64,000 bases of DNA from Vibrio gallicus (lineage in GTDB: Bacteria; Pseudomonadota; Gammaproteobacteria; Enterobacterales; Vibrionaceae): positions 2,418,001 through 2,482,000 of the forward strand of contig NZ_AP024871.1 in assembly GCF_024346875.1 (NCBI RefSeq), in the 5' to 3' direction. The position numbers were made by a program, and so were the translations under genes. Positions 9,156 through 22,695 of the stretch are shown piece after piece; positions within the stretch are counted from its first letter, which is position 1, and the number at the start of each line of letters is the position of its first letter. Below the pieces are notes generated by a model. It did no database searches. It had not been told where the DNA came from and saw nothing but the letters and a program-made list of their open reading frames with translations.

Positions 9156-10256
9156 ATGAAAAAATGGACAATTATCATGTTACTAATCGCATTTGCTCTT
9201 TTTGGCAGTGTTATTGGTTTCAATCTGTTTAAACAGCAAAAAATAGCCGAGTATATGGCTAACCGCCCAGAACCTGAGTATCCAGTTACAGTAATGACGA
9301 CCAGTGCAGAAGACTGGACGCCAAACATTGAAGCGATTGGCTTCATTGAACCACTACAAGGGGTTACTCTTACCTCTGAGACCAGTGGCGTAGTCAAGAA
9401 CATTGGATTTCAGTCCGGTACTAGCGTCAAGAAAGATCAGCTCCTAATCTCATTAGATTCAGACGTTGAGCGAGCAAATCTAAAAAGTGCTCAAGCTAGA
9501 TATCCAGCCGCAGCAGCTAAATACAAACGTTTCAATGGTTTGTACAAGAAAGGTGCGGTATCTCAAGCTGACTTTGATGAAGCAACCGCAGCATATTTCT
9601 CTCTACAAGCGGATATAGAAGGACTTAAAGCCTCTATTAACCGTCGTGAAATCCGAGCTCCATTCTCTGGGGTTATCGGTATTCGTGGGGTCAACCTCGG
9701 AGAGTATCTGCAAGCTGGTAGTCGCATCGCGCGCCTTGAAGACGTTAGTGTTATGCGCCTTCGCTTCACCGTATCTCAAACAGATATTTCTCGCATTCAT
9801 GTCGACCAACGCGTACATATTGTTGTGGATTCATTCCCCGGCCAAATATTTGAGGGTGATATAACCGCAATTGAACCTGCGGTGAATTATCAAAGTGGTT
9901 TAATTCAAGTGCAAGCCGATATTCCAAACACTCAAGGCCGATTAAGAAGCGGTATGTTTGCTAGGGCTCAAGTGGTACTTCCAACACTGACCAATCAGGC
10001 TGTACTGCCACAAACTGCGATTACCTATACCCTTTACGGTGACAGCGTTTATGTACTGAACTCAGAAACTAACCGCGTATCACAACGTGTGGTTAAAGTC
10101 GGTGAGCGTAAACTGGATAAGGTACAAATCCTTGAAGGCATTAAACCTGGTGAAACAGTAGTGACATCTGGTCAGGTTCGTTTAAGTAACGATAGTAAAG
10201 TAAAAATCGTAACCAGCAACGCCACAACCCCGCCTGCTGAAATACCAATGCTGTAA
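9156..10256 (+). CDS. vexA: RND efflux periplasmic adaptor (membrane fusion protein), VexA-like
   Basis: Links an inner-membrane RND pump to an outer-membrane TolC channel. The 366-residue protein has one N-terminal membrane anchor (about residues 4-22) and no lipobox Cys, so it is an anchored rather than lipoprotein adaptor. The split lipoyl/barrel-sandwich domain shows GVTLTSETSGVVKNI and IRAPFSGVIGIRGVNLGEYL, with the alpha-hairpin between them (about 100-160). RBS GGAG precedes the start. It ends 10 bp before the pump gene, in one operon with vexR and vexB. Confidence 0.93.
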   Translation: MKKWTIIMLLIAFALFGSVIGFNLFKQQKIAEYMANRPEPEYPVTVMTTSAEDWTPNIEAIGFIEPLQGVTLTSETSGVVKNIGFQSGTSVKKDQLLISLDSDVERANLKSAQARYPAAAAKYKRFNGLYKKGAVSQADFDEATAAYFSLQADIEGLKASINRREIRAPFSGVIGIRGVNLGEYLQAGSRIARLEDVSVMRLRFTVSQTDISRIHVDQRVHIVVDSFPGQIFEGDITAIEPAVNYQSGLIQVQADIPNTQGRLRSGMFARAQVVLPTLTNQAVLPQTAITYTLYGDSVYVLNSETNRVSQRVVKVGERKLDKVQILEGIKPGETVVTSGQVRLSNDSKVKIVTSNATTPPAEIPML

Positions 10257-10266
10257 GGACTCTACA

Positions 10267-13200
10267 ATGCGATTTACAGACATATTCATTAAGCGACCAG
10301 TGTTAGCTATCTCCATTAGCTTTCTGATCGCACTGCTTGGTATGCAAGCGGTATTCAAGATGCAAGTCCGCGAATACCCTGATATGACCAATACCGTAGT
10401 CACGGTGACGACAGGCTACTATGGCGCCAGTGCAGACCTCATTCAGGGCTTTATAACTCAGCCATTAGAACAAGCTATCGCACAGGCTGATAATATTGAT
10501 TACATGACATCAAGCTCGGTACTTGGTAGTTCTACCATTACGGTAAACATGAAGCTCAATACCGATCCAAATGCAGCCCTTGCTGACATACTGGCTAAGA
10601 CAAACTCGGTGCGTTCTCAATTACCAAAAGAGTCTGAAGACCCAACGGTTAGTATGTCCACGGGCTCCACTACCGCTATCATGTATGTTGGCTTTACCAG
10701 TGATGACCTCGAATCAAGTCAAATTACTGACTACCTAGAGCGCGTGGTAAATCCTCAGTTATTCACTGTCAGTGGTGTATCAAAAATAGACCTTTACGGG
10801 GGCATGAAATACGCACTTCGCATTTGGCTTGACCCTCAAAAAATGGCCGCTCTTCATCTAACATCTAGCGATGTAATGGGGGCGCTAAGTGCTAATAACT
10901 TCCAATCAGCAACGGGACAAGCAACCGGTTTATTTGTTCTATACAATGGCAATGCCAACACCCAAGTCGCTAGCGTACACGAACTAGAAAACCTAGTCGT
11001 ACGTCAGGATAAGGGCGAGATCATTCGCTTAAGTGATATTGCAAAGGTTTCTAGAGCAAAGAGCCACGATACCTATCGAGCAAGTGCCAATGGTCAAGAG
11101 GCTGTAGTTGCTGCTATTAACGGTGCGCCAAGTGCTAACCCGATCAACGTTGCAGCGGATATAAATAAAATCCTGCCTGAATTAGAGAAGAATTTACCAA
11201 GCAACATCACCATGCGTGTGATGTATGACTCTACCATCGCAATCAATGAATCTATCCATGAGGTTGCAAAAACCATCATTGAAGCGGCGTTGATTGTATT
11301 GGTCGTAATCACCCTCTTCTTAGGCTCATACCGCGCAGTACTTATCCCTATCATAACCATTCCATTATCATTAATTGGTGTGGCCATGTTTATGCAGGTA
11401 TTAGGTTTTTCATGGAACCTAATGACACTTCTGGCTATGGTACTTGCCATCGGGTTGGTCGTAGATGATGCGATTGTAGTACTCGAAAACGTAGACCGGC
11501 ATATTAAGCTGGGGGAAACGCCATTTAGGGCCGCCATAATTGGTACTAGGGAGATAGCTACGCCAGTTATTGCAATGACCCTTACCTTAGGTGCTGTATA
11601 CGCTCCAATCGCGTTAATGGGCGGGATTACTGGCTCTTTGTTCAAAGAGTTTGCCTTAACTCTTGCGGGGGCTGTATTCATATCAGGTATCGTCGCATTA
11701 ACGTTAAGCCCTATGATGTGCTCAACCATATTGCGTCAAAATGAACAACCAAATCGTTTTGAAAAGTTTGTTCATAGCAAGCTAGACGCGTTGAGTGAAG
11801 CCTATTCCCGTGTACTCGGTTCTGTAATGAAGCACCGTGGTGTAGTAATCGCCTTCGCTATAATCGTATTTGCTAGCCTTCCGATGCTATTCAAATTCAT
11901 TCCAAATGAACTTGCACCTTCAGAGGATAAAGGGGTGGTTATGTTGATGGGTACTGGCCCCTCAAATGCAAACCTAGATTATCTTCAGAATACGATGAAC
12001 GATGTAAACCACATATTAAGTGACCAACCTGAGGTTAAGTATGCTCAGGTGTTTACTGGTGTTCCAAGTTCAAACCAAGCCTTTGGTATCGCATCTCTAA
12101 AACCATGGAGTCAACGAGACGCAAGTCAATCCGAGATCACTAACCGTGTTTCAGGGCTTGTATCTAACATCCCAGGCATGGCGATTACCGCATTCCAAAT
12201 GCCTGAACTTCCCGGTGCGGGCTCTGGGCTTCCGATTCAGTTTGTTATCACGACGCCGAATAGCTTCGAAAGCCTATTCCAGATCGCGAGCAATGCATTG
12301 GCTGAGGTAAGTAAATCGCCTCTATTTGTATACTCAACCCTTGATCTAAACTATGACTCAGCAACGATGAAAATCAATATCGACAAAGATAAAGCTGGGG
12401 CATATGGCGTTACGATGCAAGATATTGGTATGACACTAAGTACCATGATGGCTGACGGTTATGTCAATCGAATCGACCTATATGGTCGTTCATATGAAGT
12501 TATCCCACAGGTTGAACGTAAATTCCGTCTCAACCCAGAATCGATGAACAACTACTATGTTCGCTCATCTGACGGGAAACAGATTCCATTAGGTAGCTTG
12601 GTATCAATCGACGTGGTACCACAACCTCGCGCATTGCCACACTTTAACCAGTTAAACTCTGCCACTATTGGTGTAGTACCATCGCCAGGCGTTGCCATGG
12701 GTGATGCGATTAATTGGTTTGAGCAAACAGCACAAGAGAAACTACCTACTGGCTATAACCATGACTACATGGGTGAATCTCGCCAGTTTGTAACTGAAGG
12801 TAGTGCGCTATATACCACCTTCGCTCTAGCGATTGCCATAATTTTCTTAGTATTGGCTATTCAGTTTGAGTCGGTGCGGGATCCATTGGTCATCATGGTA
12901 TCCGTTCCTCTTGCTATCAGTGGTGCACTGATAGCCCTTGCTTGGGGACTCGCAACCATGAATATCTACTCCCAGGTTGGATTGATAACTCTGGTGGGTC
13001 TAATCACTAAGCACGGTATCTTAATCTGTGAGGTTGCAAAAGAAGAGCAACTGTATCATCAGAAGAGTCGAATCGATGCGGTAATGGAAGCAGCCAAGGT
13101 TCGTTTACGTCCTATATTAATGACAACCGCAGCCATGATTGCCGGTCTTATTCCATTAATGTATGCCTCAGGTGCCGGAGCACAGCAAAGATTCAGCATC

Positions 13201-13326
13201 GGTATTGTTATCGTCGCTGGCCTTTCAATTGGTACTCTGTTTACCCTGTTTGTATTGCCTGTCATCTATAGCTTCATTGCCTCAAAGCATAAACCACTGC
13301 CTGAGTTTGAAGAGACACAAGCGTAA
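10267..13326 (+). CDS. vexB: RND multidrug efflux transporter, inner-membrane subunit, VexB-like
   Basis: Proton-driven drug or bile-salt exporter of the hydrophobe/amphiphile efflux family. The 1019-residue protein opens with MRFTDIFIKRPVLAISISFL, the standard first membrane segment, and has twelve predicted segments with two large periplasmic loops. The proton-relay motif GLVVDDAIVVLENV in segment 4 carries the paired Asp, and the paired repeat half ends in LVGLITKHGILICEVA. RBS AAGGA precedes it. No tolC-like gene is adjacent, so an outer-membrane channel encoded elsewhere must be used. Confidence 0.94.
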   Translation: MRFTDIFIKRPVLAISISFLIALLGMQAVFKMQVREYPDMTNTVVTVTTGYYGASADLIQGFITQPLEQAIAQADNIDYMTSSSVLGSSTITVNMKLNTDPNAALADILAKTNSVRSQLPKESEDPTVSMSTGSTTAIMYVGFTSDDLESSQITDYLERVVNPQLFTVSGVSKIDLYGGMKYALRIWLDPQKMAALHLTSSDVMGALSANNFQSATGQATGLFVLYNGNANTQVASVHELENLVVRQDKGEIIRLSDIAKVSRAKSHDTYRASANGQEAVVAAINGAPSANPINVAADINKILPELEKNLPSNITMRVMYDSTIAINESIHEVAKTIIEAALIVLVVITLFLGSYRAVLIPIITIPLSLIGVAMFMQVLGFSWNLMTLLAMVLAIGLVVDDAIVVLENVDRHIKLGETPFRAAIIGTREIATPVIAMTLTLGAVYAPIALMGGITGSLFKEFALTLAGAVFISGIVALTLSPMMCSTILRQNEQPNRFEKFVHSKLDALSEAYSRVLGSVMKHRGVVIAFAIIVFASLPMLFKFIPNELAPSEDKGVVMLMGTGPSNANLDYLQNTMNDVNHILSDQPEVKYAQVFTGVPSSNQAFGIASLKPWSQRDASQSEITNRVSGLVSNIPGMAITAFQMPELPGAGSGLPIQFVITTPNSFESLFQIASNALAEVSKSPLFVYSTLDLNYDSATMKINIDKDKAGAYGVTMQDIGMTLSTMMADGYVNRIDLYGRSYEVIPQVERKFRLNPESMNNYYVRSSDGKQIPLGSLVSIDVVPQPRALPHFNQLNSATIGVVPSPGVAMGDAINWFEQTAQEKLPTGYNHDYMGESRQFVTEGSALYTTFALAIAIIFLVLAIQFESVRDPLVIMVSVPLAISGALIALAWGLATMNIYSQVGLITLVGLITKHGILICEVAKEEQLYHQKSRIDAVMEAAKVRLRPILMTTAAMIAGLIPLMYASGAGAQQRFSIGIVIVAGLSIGTLFTLFVLPVIYSFIASKHKPLPEFEETQA

Positions 13327-13337
13327 CATCTAATTCA

Positions 13338-13361
13338 AGGGCTCGATATCGAGCCCTTTTT
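13338..13361 (+). terminator. Terminator of the vexRAB operon
   Basis: The self-complementary stem AAGGGCTCGATATCGAGCCC is followed by TTTTT, 12 bp after the vexB stop. Confidence 0.9.
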
Positions 13362-13442
13362 GTGATCTACACATCCCATTTAATCTGCGACAAGCCATCT
13401 ATGATTGCTTAAAATAGGCAGTAAATTTAAGGAGTATCAGTC

Positions 13443-13700
13443 ATGTTTGACCCAAAGAAACTTGAGCAGGTAGCGAAACAAATTCATGAATCTATGCCTC
13501 AACCAGTAAAAAACCTGGGCGCTGATGTTGATCAGAAAGTTCGCCAAGTAATCCAAGCACAACTAAATAAACTAGATGTAATAAGTCGCGAAGAGTTTGA
13601 GGTTCAGACTCAGGTTCTACTGCGTACTCGTCAAAAACTAAACGAGATGGAAAAGAAGATGGCAGATCTAGAAGAGAAGCTTTCTAATAAGGGTAAATAA
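13443..13700 (+). CDS. ubiK: Ubiquinone biosynthesis accessory factor UbiK (BMFP domain)
   Basis: Small coiled-coil protein that in E. coli supports the UbiJ-containing ubiquinone-synthesis complex. At 85 residues it has the MFDPKKLEQVAKQIHESMP start typical of UbiK and a C-terminal helix rich in Glu/Lys heptads (about 50-82). RBS AAGGAG precedes the start. It is a single gene between terminators. Confidence 0.93.
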   Translation: MFDPKKLEQVAKQIHESMPQPVKNLGADVDQKVRQVIQAQLNKLDVISREEFEVQTQVLLRTRQKLNEMEKKMADLEEKLSNKGK

Positions 13701-13716
13701 CCAACATACGTGCAAA

Positions 13717-13756
13717 CAAAAAGGCTTGGTATTTTCATACCAAGCCTTTTTAGTTT
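13717..13756. terminator. Bidirectional terminator between ubiK and ilvC
   Basis: The stem AAAAAGGCTTGGTAT / ATACCAAGCCTTTTT has a TTTC loop, with A and T runs on both sides. A second stem, CCGCCGA-ACTCG-TCGGCGG, at 13763-13781 lies nearer the ilvC stop and may add to termination on the minus strand. Confidence 0.88.
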
Positions 13757-13797
13757 AAGAGTACCGCCGAACTCGTCGGCGGACTTTTAACTAGTGA

Positions 13798-15282
13798 TTA
13801 GCCACCAACAGCAATGCGCTTCATGTCAGTCATATAGCCACGTAGTTCTTCACCTACGTACTCAACTGGGTGGTTACGGATTGCTTCGTTCACTTCGATT
13901 AGACGTTGGTTATCAACGTAGTTAGACGCCTCACCTAAGCCTTTACCGATAACATCAGTTGCGACTGATGGCATGAACTTCTCACGTAGAAGCGGTGTTG
14001 CTACGTTTGCAAACAGGTAGTTGCCGTACTCAGCGGTATCAGAGATAACAACGTTCATCTCGTATAGACGCTTACGTGCAACAGTGTTCGCGATTAACGG
14101 AAGCTCGTGCAGTGATTCATAGTAAGCAGACTCATCAATAATGCCTGACGCTGTCATTGCTTCAAACGCAAGCTCAACTCCAGCACGAACCATAGCAATC
14201 ATAAGAATGCCATTATCGAAGTATTCTTGTTCAGAGATCTCAGCGTCAGAATCCGGGTAGTTTTCAAAGTCAGTTTGACCCGTCTCTTCACGCCACTTAA
14301 ATAGGTTCACATCATCATTAGCCCAGTCAGCCATCATAGTGCGAGAGAACTCACCCTGAATGATGTCATCCATGTGCTTGTTGTAAAGCGGACGCATCAG
14401 ATCTTTAAGCTCTTCAGAAAGGTCAAAAGCGCGGATCTTAGCTGGGTTTGATAGACGGTCCATCATATGAGTGATGCCACCGAATTTCAGTGCTTCAGTA
14501 ACTGTTTCCCAACCGTACTGAAGAAGCTTACCTGCGTAGCCAGCGTCAATACCGTCAGCAATCATCTTCTCATAACATACGATAGAACCAGCTTGTAGCA
14601 TGCCACAAAGGATAGTTTGCTCACCCATTAGGTCAGACTTAACCTCAGCAACAAAAGAAGACTCAAGACAGCCAGCACGGTGACCACCAGTACCTGCAGC
14701 CCAAGCCTTAGCGATATCCCAGCCTTCGCCTTTAGGGTCGTTCTCTGGGTGAACAGCTAGTAGTGTAGGAACACCAAAACCACGCTTATACTCTTCACGA
14801 ACCTCAGTACCAGGGCACTTAGGTGCAACCATTACTACGGTAAGGTCTTCACGAATCTGCATGCCTTCTTCAACAACGTTAAAGCCGTGAGAGTAACCTA
14901 GTGCAGCGCCTTCTTTCATAAGAGGCATTACGGTTTCAACAACGTTGCTGTGTTGTTTATCTGGAGTCAGGTTAACCACTAGGTCTGCTTGAGGAATAAG
15001 AGTCTCGTAACTACCTACTTCAAAGCCATTCTCTTTTGCGTTTTTGAAAGATTGGCGTTGCTCATCAATAGCAGCTTGGCGTAATGCATAAGATACATCT
15101 AAGCCAGAATCGCGCATGTTCAAGCCTTGGTTTAGGCCTTGAGCACCACAACCTACGATAACCACTTTCTTACCTTTTAGGTAATCAGCTTCTGTAGCGA
15201 ACTCTGAACGGTCCATAAAACGGCAACGACCTAGTTGGTCTAGTTGCTCACGTAGGTTTAGCGTGTTGAAATAGTTAGCCAT
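13798..15282 (-). CDS. ilvC: Ketol-acid reductoisomerase (NADP+), class II
   Basis: Second step of branched-chain amino acid synthesis: rearranges and reduces acetolactate or acetohydroxybutyrate with NADPH and Mg2+. The 494-residue length (E. coli 491) shows the long class II form with a duplicated C-terminal domain. The Rossmann loop is [13 protein letters not shown] near residue 43, and the Mg-binding segment is around [13 protein letters not shown]. It is divergent from ilvY, its known activator, with a LysR-type box between them. The gene is intact. Confidence 0.98.
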   Translation of the reverse strand: MANYFNTLNLREQLDQLGRCRFMDRSEFATEADYLKGKKVVIVGCGAQGLNQGLNMRDSGLDVSYALRQAAIDEQRQSFKNAKENGFEVGSYETLIPQADLVVNLTPDKQHSNVVETVMPLMKEGAALGYSHGFNVVEEGMQIREDLTVVMVAPKCPGTEVREEYKRGFGVPTLLAVHPENDPKGEGWDIAKAWAAGTGGHRAGCLESSFVAEVKSDLMGEQTILCGMLQAGSIVCYEKMIADGIDAGYAGKLLQYGWETVTEALKFGGITHMMDRLSNPAKIRAFDLSEELKDLMRPLYNKHMDDIIQGEFSRTMMADWANDDVNLFKWREETGQTDFENYPDSDAEISEQEYFDNGILMIAMVRAGVELAFEAMTASGIIDESAYYESLHELPLIANTVARKRLYEMNVVISDTAEYGNYLFANVATPLLREKFMPSVATDVIGKGLGEASNYVDNQRLIEVNEAIRNHPVEYVGEELRGYMTDMKRIAVGG

Positions 15283-15389
15283 GAAGGGCTCTCCTTAAAA
15301 TTCTTTCCGTAGTTCGACAGTTCTTGTCGATTGATTTCATACTAATTCAGACTGAAGGTTGCATAAAGTGATATATTCACAAGTAATAA

Positions 15390-15404
15390 TTGCGTTATGC
15401 GCAA
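15390..15404. promoter_or_regulatory. LysR-type operator (IlvY box) between ilvC and ilvY
   Basis: The inverted repeat TTGCG-TTATG-CGCAA fits the T-N11-A pattern of LysR regulators and lies in the divergent ilvC/ilvY gap. IlvY of E. coli binds the equivalent region and activates ilvC when acetolactate or acetohydroxybutyrate is bound. The longest ilvY frame would begin inside this box, which argues for the later start. Confidence 0.65.
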
Positions 15405-15420
15405 CATACGAGTGACTCAC

Positions 15421-16308
15421 ATGAACATAAAAAGCCTACAGATTTTTTTACACCTTTGCGAGAGTAAAAGCTTCACAAAGACCGCTTCTGCGATGCACGT
15501 CAGCCCTTCAGCACTTAGCCGACAGATTAAGCGCTTAGAGCAAGATATTCAGCAGGTACTTTTTATCCGAGATAACCGCAGTGTTGAACTCACAACAGCA
15601 GCCAAAGAGTTACTTCCAGTTGCACATAGCATGACTAGTCAATGGCAAAGCTTTACCTCTAATTTTTCGGATAAACAAGATGTACTAAAAGGGGAAATTA
15701 AGCTGTTTTGCTCGGTAACCGCCAGCTATAGCCATTTACCTCAATTGCTATCAGAGTTTCGGTTATTGCACCCTTTCATTGAGTACAAACTAACTACCGG
15801 AGATCCCGCACAAGCTATCGAGAAAGTATTGATGGACGAGGCCGACATTGCGATATCAGCCGAGGCGGACAACCTCCCATCAAGGGTTGCTTTTGAGAAT
15901 ATCAGTGAGATATCACTATCTGTCATTGCACCAAAAGGGGTTGCTAGCCTAGAGGGCCTTACCACTACTCCCATCAGTTGGGACTCCATCCCATTTATTG
16001 TTCCCGAAGAAGGTACAGCAAGAGATCGTTGCAATTTATGGTTTAAGCAAAATAAAATCAAACCAAATATTTACGCACAAGTTTCTGGGCATGAGGCCAT
16101 AGTTAGTATGGTTGCATTAGGTTGCGGTGTGGGTATTGCTCCAGATGTAGTTATTAATAACAGCCCAGTAAAAGAAAAAATACAGAAGCTGGATGTATCA
16201 CCGGTAAGGCCATTTAAGCTAGGAGTATGCTGTAAGCGCTCACAGCTCAATAATCCATTAATCAAAGCACTATGGAACGTAGCTGAAGCCAATTATATTG
16301 CTAGTTAG
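15421..16308 (+). CDS. ilvY: LysR-type activator of ilvC, IlvY
   Basis: Activates ilvC in response to its substrates. The N-terminal winged helix reads MNIKSLQIFLHLCESKSF then MHVSPSALSRQIKRLEQDI, very close to E. coli IlvY. The effector domain keeps FCSVTASYSHLP and LGCGVGIAPDVV. The chosen start gives 295 residues, matching the family; an ATG 24 bases earlier lies in the operator. Directly behind its stop begins a G-rich octamer repeat, then the convergent rRNA operon. Confidence 0.95.
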   Translation: MNIKSLQIFLHLCESKSFTKTASAMHVSPSALSRQIKRLEQDIQQVLFIRDNRSVELTTAAKELLPVAHSMTSQWQSFTSNFSDKQDVLKGEIKLFCSVTASYSHLPQLLSEFRLLHPFIEYKLTTGDPAQAIEKVLMDEADIAISAEADNLPSRVAFENISEISLSVIAPKGVASLEGLTTTPISWDSIPFIVPEEGTARDRCNLWFKQNKIKPNIYAQVSGHEAIVSMVALGCGVGIAPDVVINNSPVKEKIQKLDVSPVRPFKLGVCCKRSQLNNPLIKALWNVAEANYIAS

Positions 16309-16310
16309 CT

Positions 16311-16363
16311 GGGGTTCTGGGGTTCTGGGGTTCTGGGGTTCTGGGGTTCTGGGGTTCTGGGGG
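16311..16363 (+). repeat. Tandem G-rich octamer array, six copies of GGGGTTCT plus a final GGGGG
   Basis: Six exact head-to-tail copies of GGGGTTCT end in GGGGG, giving seven G-runs of at least four separated by TTCT. It starts 3 bp after the ilvY stop and ends about 25 bp before the rRNA operon 1 terminator. The pattern predicts a stable G-quadruplex on the plus strand, that is, on the template strand for transcription leaving the rRNA operon. Confidence 0.95.
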
Positions 16364-16387
16364 AGATTTTACAAATCCTAGATATGA

Positions 16388-16416
16388 AAAAACCCGCTAT
16401 AAAAGCGGGTTTTTCA
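16388..16416 (-). terminator. Distal terminator of rRNA operon 1
   Basis: On the minus strand AAACCCGC / GCGGGTTT flanks an AT-rich loop and is followed by T residues, just after the second 5S gene. Confidence 0.9.
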
Positions 16417-16422
16417 AATTTA

Positions 16423-16542
16423 AAGCCTGGCGATGTCCTACTCTCACATGGGGAAACCCCACACTACCATCGGCGCTACTGTGTTTCACTTCTGAGTTCG
16501 GCATGGAATCAGGTGGGTCCACAACGCTATGGTCGCCAAGCA
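16423..16542 (-). rRNA. rrf: 5S ribosomal RNA (distal copy of operon 1)
   Basis: 120-nt 5S gene with TGCTTGGCGACC start and CGCCAGGCTT end. It looks the same as the copies at 16715-16834 and 52212-52331. It lies after tRNA-Thr, so operon 1 has two 5S genes. Confidence 0.96.
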
Positions 16543-16585
16543 AATTTCTATCTTCAGATACTTATATATCTAAGGATTTATATAA

Positions 16586-16661
16586 TGGTGCTAGTACCCA
16601 GATTCGAACTGGGGACCTCACCCTTACCAAGGGTGCGCTCTACCAACTGAGCTATACCAGC
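16586..16661 (-). tRNA. tRNA-Thr (GGT)
   Basis: 76-nt cloverleaf with anticodon GGT and encoded CCA, placed between two 5S genes at the distal end of rRNA operon 1. Confidence 0.97.
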
Positions 16662-16679
16662 AGATACGTCTAAAAGACG

Positions 16680-16706
16680 AAAAAACCCGCTAGAGAGCGG
16701 GTTATT
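16680..16706 (-). terminator. Terminator-like hairpin between proximal 5S and tRNA-Thr
   Basis: ACCCGC-TCTCTA-GCGGGT followed by TTTTC on the minus strand closely resembles the distal operon terminator. It lies inside the operon. It may allow partial read-through or may be a relic of a 5S-plus-terminator duplication. Confidence 0.65.
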
Positions 16707-16714
16707 CAAATTTA

Positions 16715-16834
16715 AAGCCTGGCGATGTCCTACTCTCACATGGGGAAACCCCACACTACCATCGGCGCTACTGTGTTTCACTTCTGAGTTCGGCATGGAA
16801 TCAGGTGGGTCCACAACGCTATGGTCGCCAAGCA
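16715..16834 (-). rRNA. rrf: 5S ribosomal RNA (proximal copy of operon 1)
   Basis: 120-nt 5S gene directly downstream of 23S, same sequence pattern as the distal copy. Confidence 0.97.
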
Positions 16835-16939
16835 AATTTTAAAATTCGGAAAGCTGCTTCTCTATAAAAGAGAGTTAAAAGTTTTTATCACACATTCAAA
16901 GTTCTTACTTCGAGTCCACAAAACCCCTTGGGTGTTGTA

Positions 16940-19828
<2,889 letters not shown>

Positions 19829-20152
19829 ATACAACCCCAAAGGGTCTTGCTTAACGCAATGCGTTTGCTACAACGCAGTATGACGTTTCCAAGGTGCGTT
19901 ATCTCTTTATTATGAGCGAGATAACATTCGATTTTGCCGGACTCAAATTTGAATGCACTCTGGCAAGAATGCATTCCCAAGAACACTTGAATGTGTGTTG
20001 GTACCTACATCAATAAAGACATAGGATTTGAGAACTTTTAAATTTGAACAACAATGAAATCACATTGTTGTTCGTCAGCTTTCCAAATTGTTAAAGAGCG
20101 AGATTCAAACAAATGAACCATTTTTAAACACACTCGAAAGAGCGCTTAAAGA
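19829..20152 (-). other. Spacer between tRNA-Val and 23S in operon 1
   Basis: Contains a boxA antitermination element (minus-strand CGCTCTTTAACA near 20090-20101) and sequence pairing around 23S for RNase III processing. No gene is seen. It diverges from operon 2 upstream of 23S (about 20005-20080). Confidence 0.8.
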
Positions 20153-20228
20153 TGGTGGGCGATACCGGGCTCGAACCAGTGACCCCCTCCTTGTAAGGGA
20201 GGTGCTCTCCCAACTGAGCTAATCGCCC
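20153..20228 (-). tRNA. tRNA-Val (TAC)
   Basis: 76-nt cloverleaf, anticodon TAC, encoded CCA; third spacer tRNA of rRNA operon 1. Confidence 0.97.
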
Positions 20229-20293
20229 ACATTGTTTGCTATTTGCTTTCACTATAAAAGTGAATTCAAACAACTTCCTTTGTGGAAAGGAAA

Positions 20294-20369
20294 TGGTGGG
20301 TCGTGCAGGATTCGAACCTGCGACCAATTGATTAAAAGTCAACTGCTCTACCAGCTGAGCTAACGACCC
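20294..20369 (-). tRNA. tRNA-Lys (TTT)
   Basis: 76-nt cloverleaf, anticodon TTT, encoded CCA; second spacer tRNA of rRNA operon 1. Confidence 0.97.
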
Positions 20370-20371
20370 AA

Positions 20372-20447
20372 TGGTATCCCGTAGGGGAGTCGAACCCCTG
20401 TTACCGCCGTGAAAGGGCGGTGTCCTAGGCCTCTAGACGAACGGGAC
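20372..20447 (-). tRNA. tRNA-Glu (TTC), operon 1
   Basis: 76-nt cloverleaf, anticodon TTC, encoded CCA; two bases separate it from tRNA-Lys. It looks the same as the spacer tRNA of operon 2. Confidence 0.97.
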
Positions 20448-20574
20448 ACTAGATTCACATTTACTCCAAAGAGCAAACGCAAATTGTTGAAGCGCCTTGG
20501 GGGGCACTTCAAAATCTCTTTACTTTCTAAACCATATCAATCTGTGTGGACACTCATCGTGAATAATCATCGTA

Positions 20575-22127
<1,553 letters not shown>

Positions 22128-22600
22128 AAGTTTTGTGCATCTAAGATGCGGCTCAATGAATACTGACTTCAAAACTGTCCTTACTCGAAAGTAAGAAGTA
22201 ATTTTAAAGCTATTATCGTTCCAACAGAACGATAATGAATTGACTGTGCTCTTATCGGTCTTTACTTTTAAAAAAGTAAAATAAAACAGCTCAAGGCTGC
22301 ACCCAATTTGATTTTGGTCACTCAGTTCATTGATAAATCTTTTCGATTATCATCAACGAGTGCCCACACAGATTGATTGGTTTAAATTGTTAAAGAGCGT
22401 TACTTTCGAGGCTTACCTCTCAAGTGGACGGCCATTCTAGCGATTTGAGCCTCAGTGTCAAACACTTTTTGAATTTAATTTCGAAGAGAACCTAAACTCA
22501 AATGACTCGGCCAGTTAGCCTACTGAATCACGTTGAAGCGTTGTGCGCTCTACCGTGTCAGTGAGGCGGCATTATAGAGACTTTCATCACACTGGCAAGT
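22128..22600 (-). promoter_or_regulatory. rRNA operon 1 leader with promoters P1 and P2 and boxA
   Basis: Read on the minus strand. P1 has TTGCCA (22593-22598), 16 bases, TATAAT (22571-22576) and a GC-rich discriminator. P2 has TTGACA (22456-22461), 16 bases, TAGAAT (22434-22439). BoxA GCTCTTTAACA is at 22389-22399. AT-rich sequence upstream of P1 resembles an UP element. The leader just before 16S holds 43 bp more than that of operon 2 (about 22250-22310). Confidence 0.88.
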
Positions 22601-22640
22601 GTTTTTATGAACTTTTTTTGATTTTTATTTTGAACGTACA

Positions 22641-22672
22641 GAAATAAAACAACCCGCATAAAAAGCGGGCTG
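22641..22672 (-). terminator. Terminator of the ubiD-ferredoxin-fre operon
   Basis: On the minus strand CCCGC-TTTTTAT-GCGGG is followed by TTGTTTTATTT, 24 bp after the flavin reductase stop and just upstream of the rRNA promoter. Confidence 0.85.
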
Positions 22673-22695
22673 TTTCTGCGTAAAATGACCACAGA

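Noticed and set aside
11094-11729. 211-codon frame antisense to the RND pump gene.
   Set aside because: Shadow of the coding strand; the plus-strand protein is a full RND transporter.
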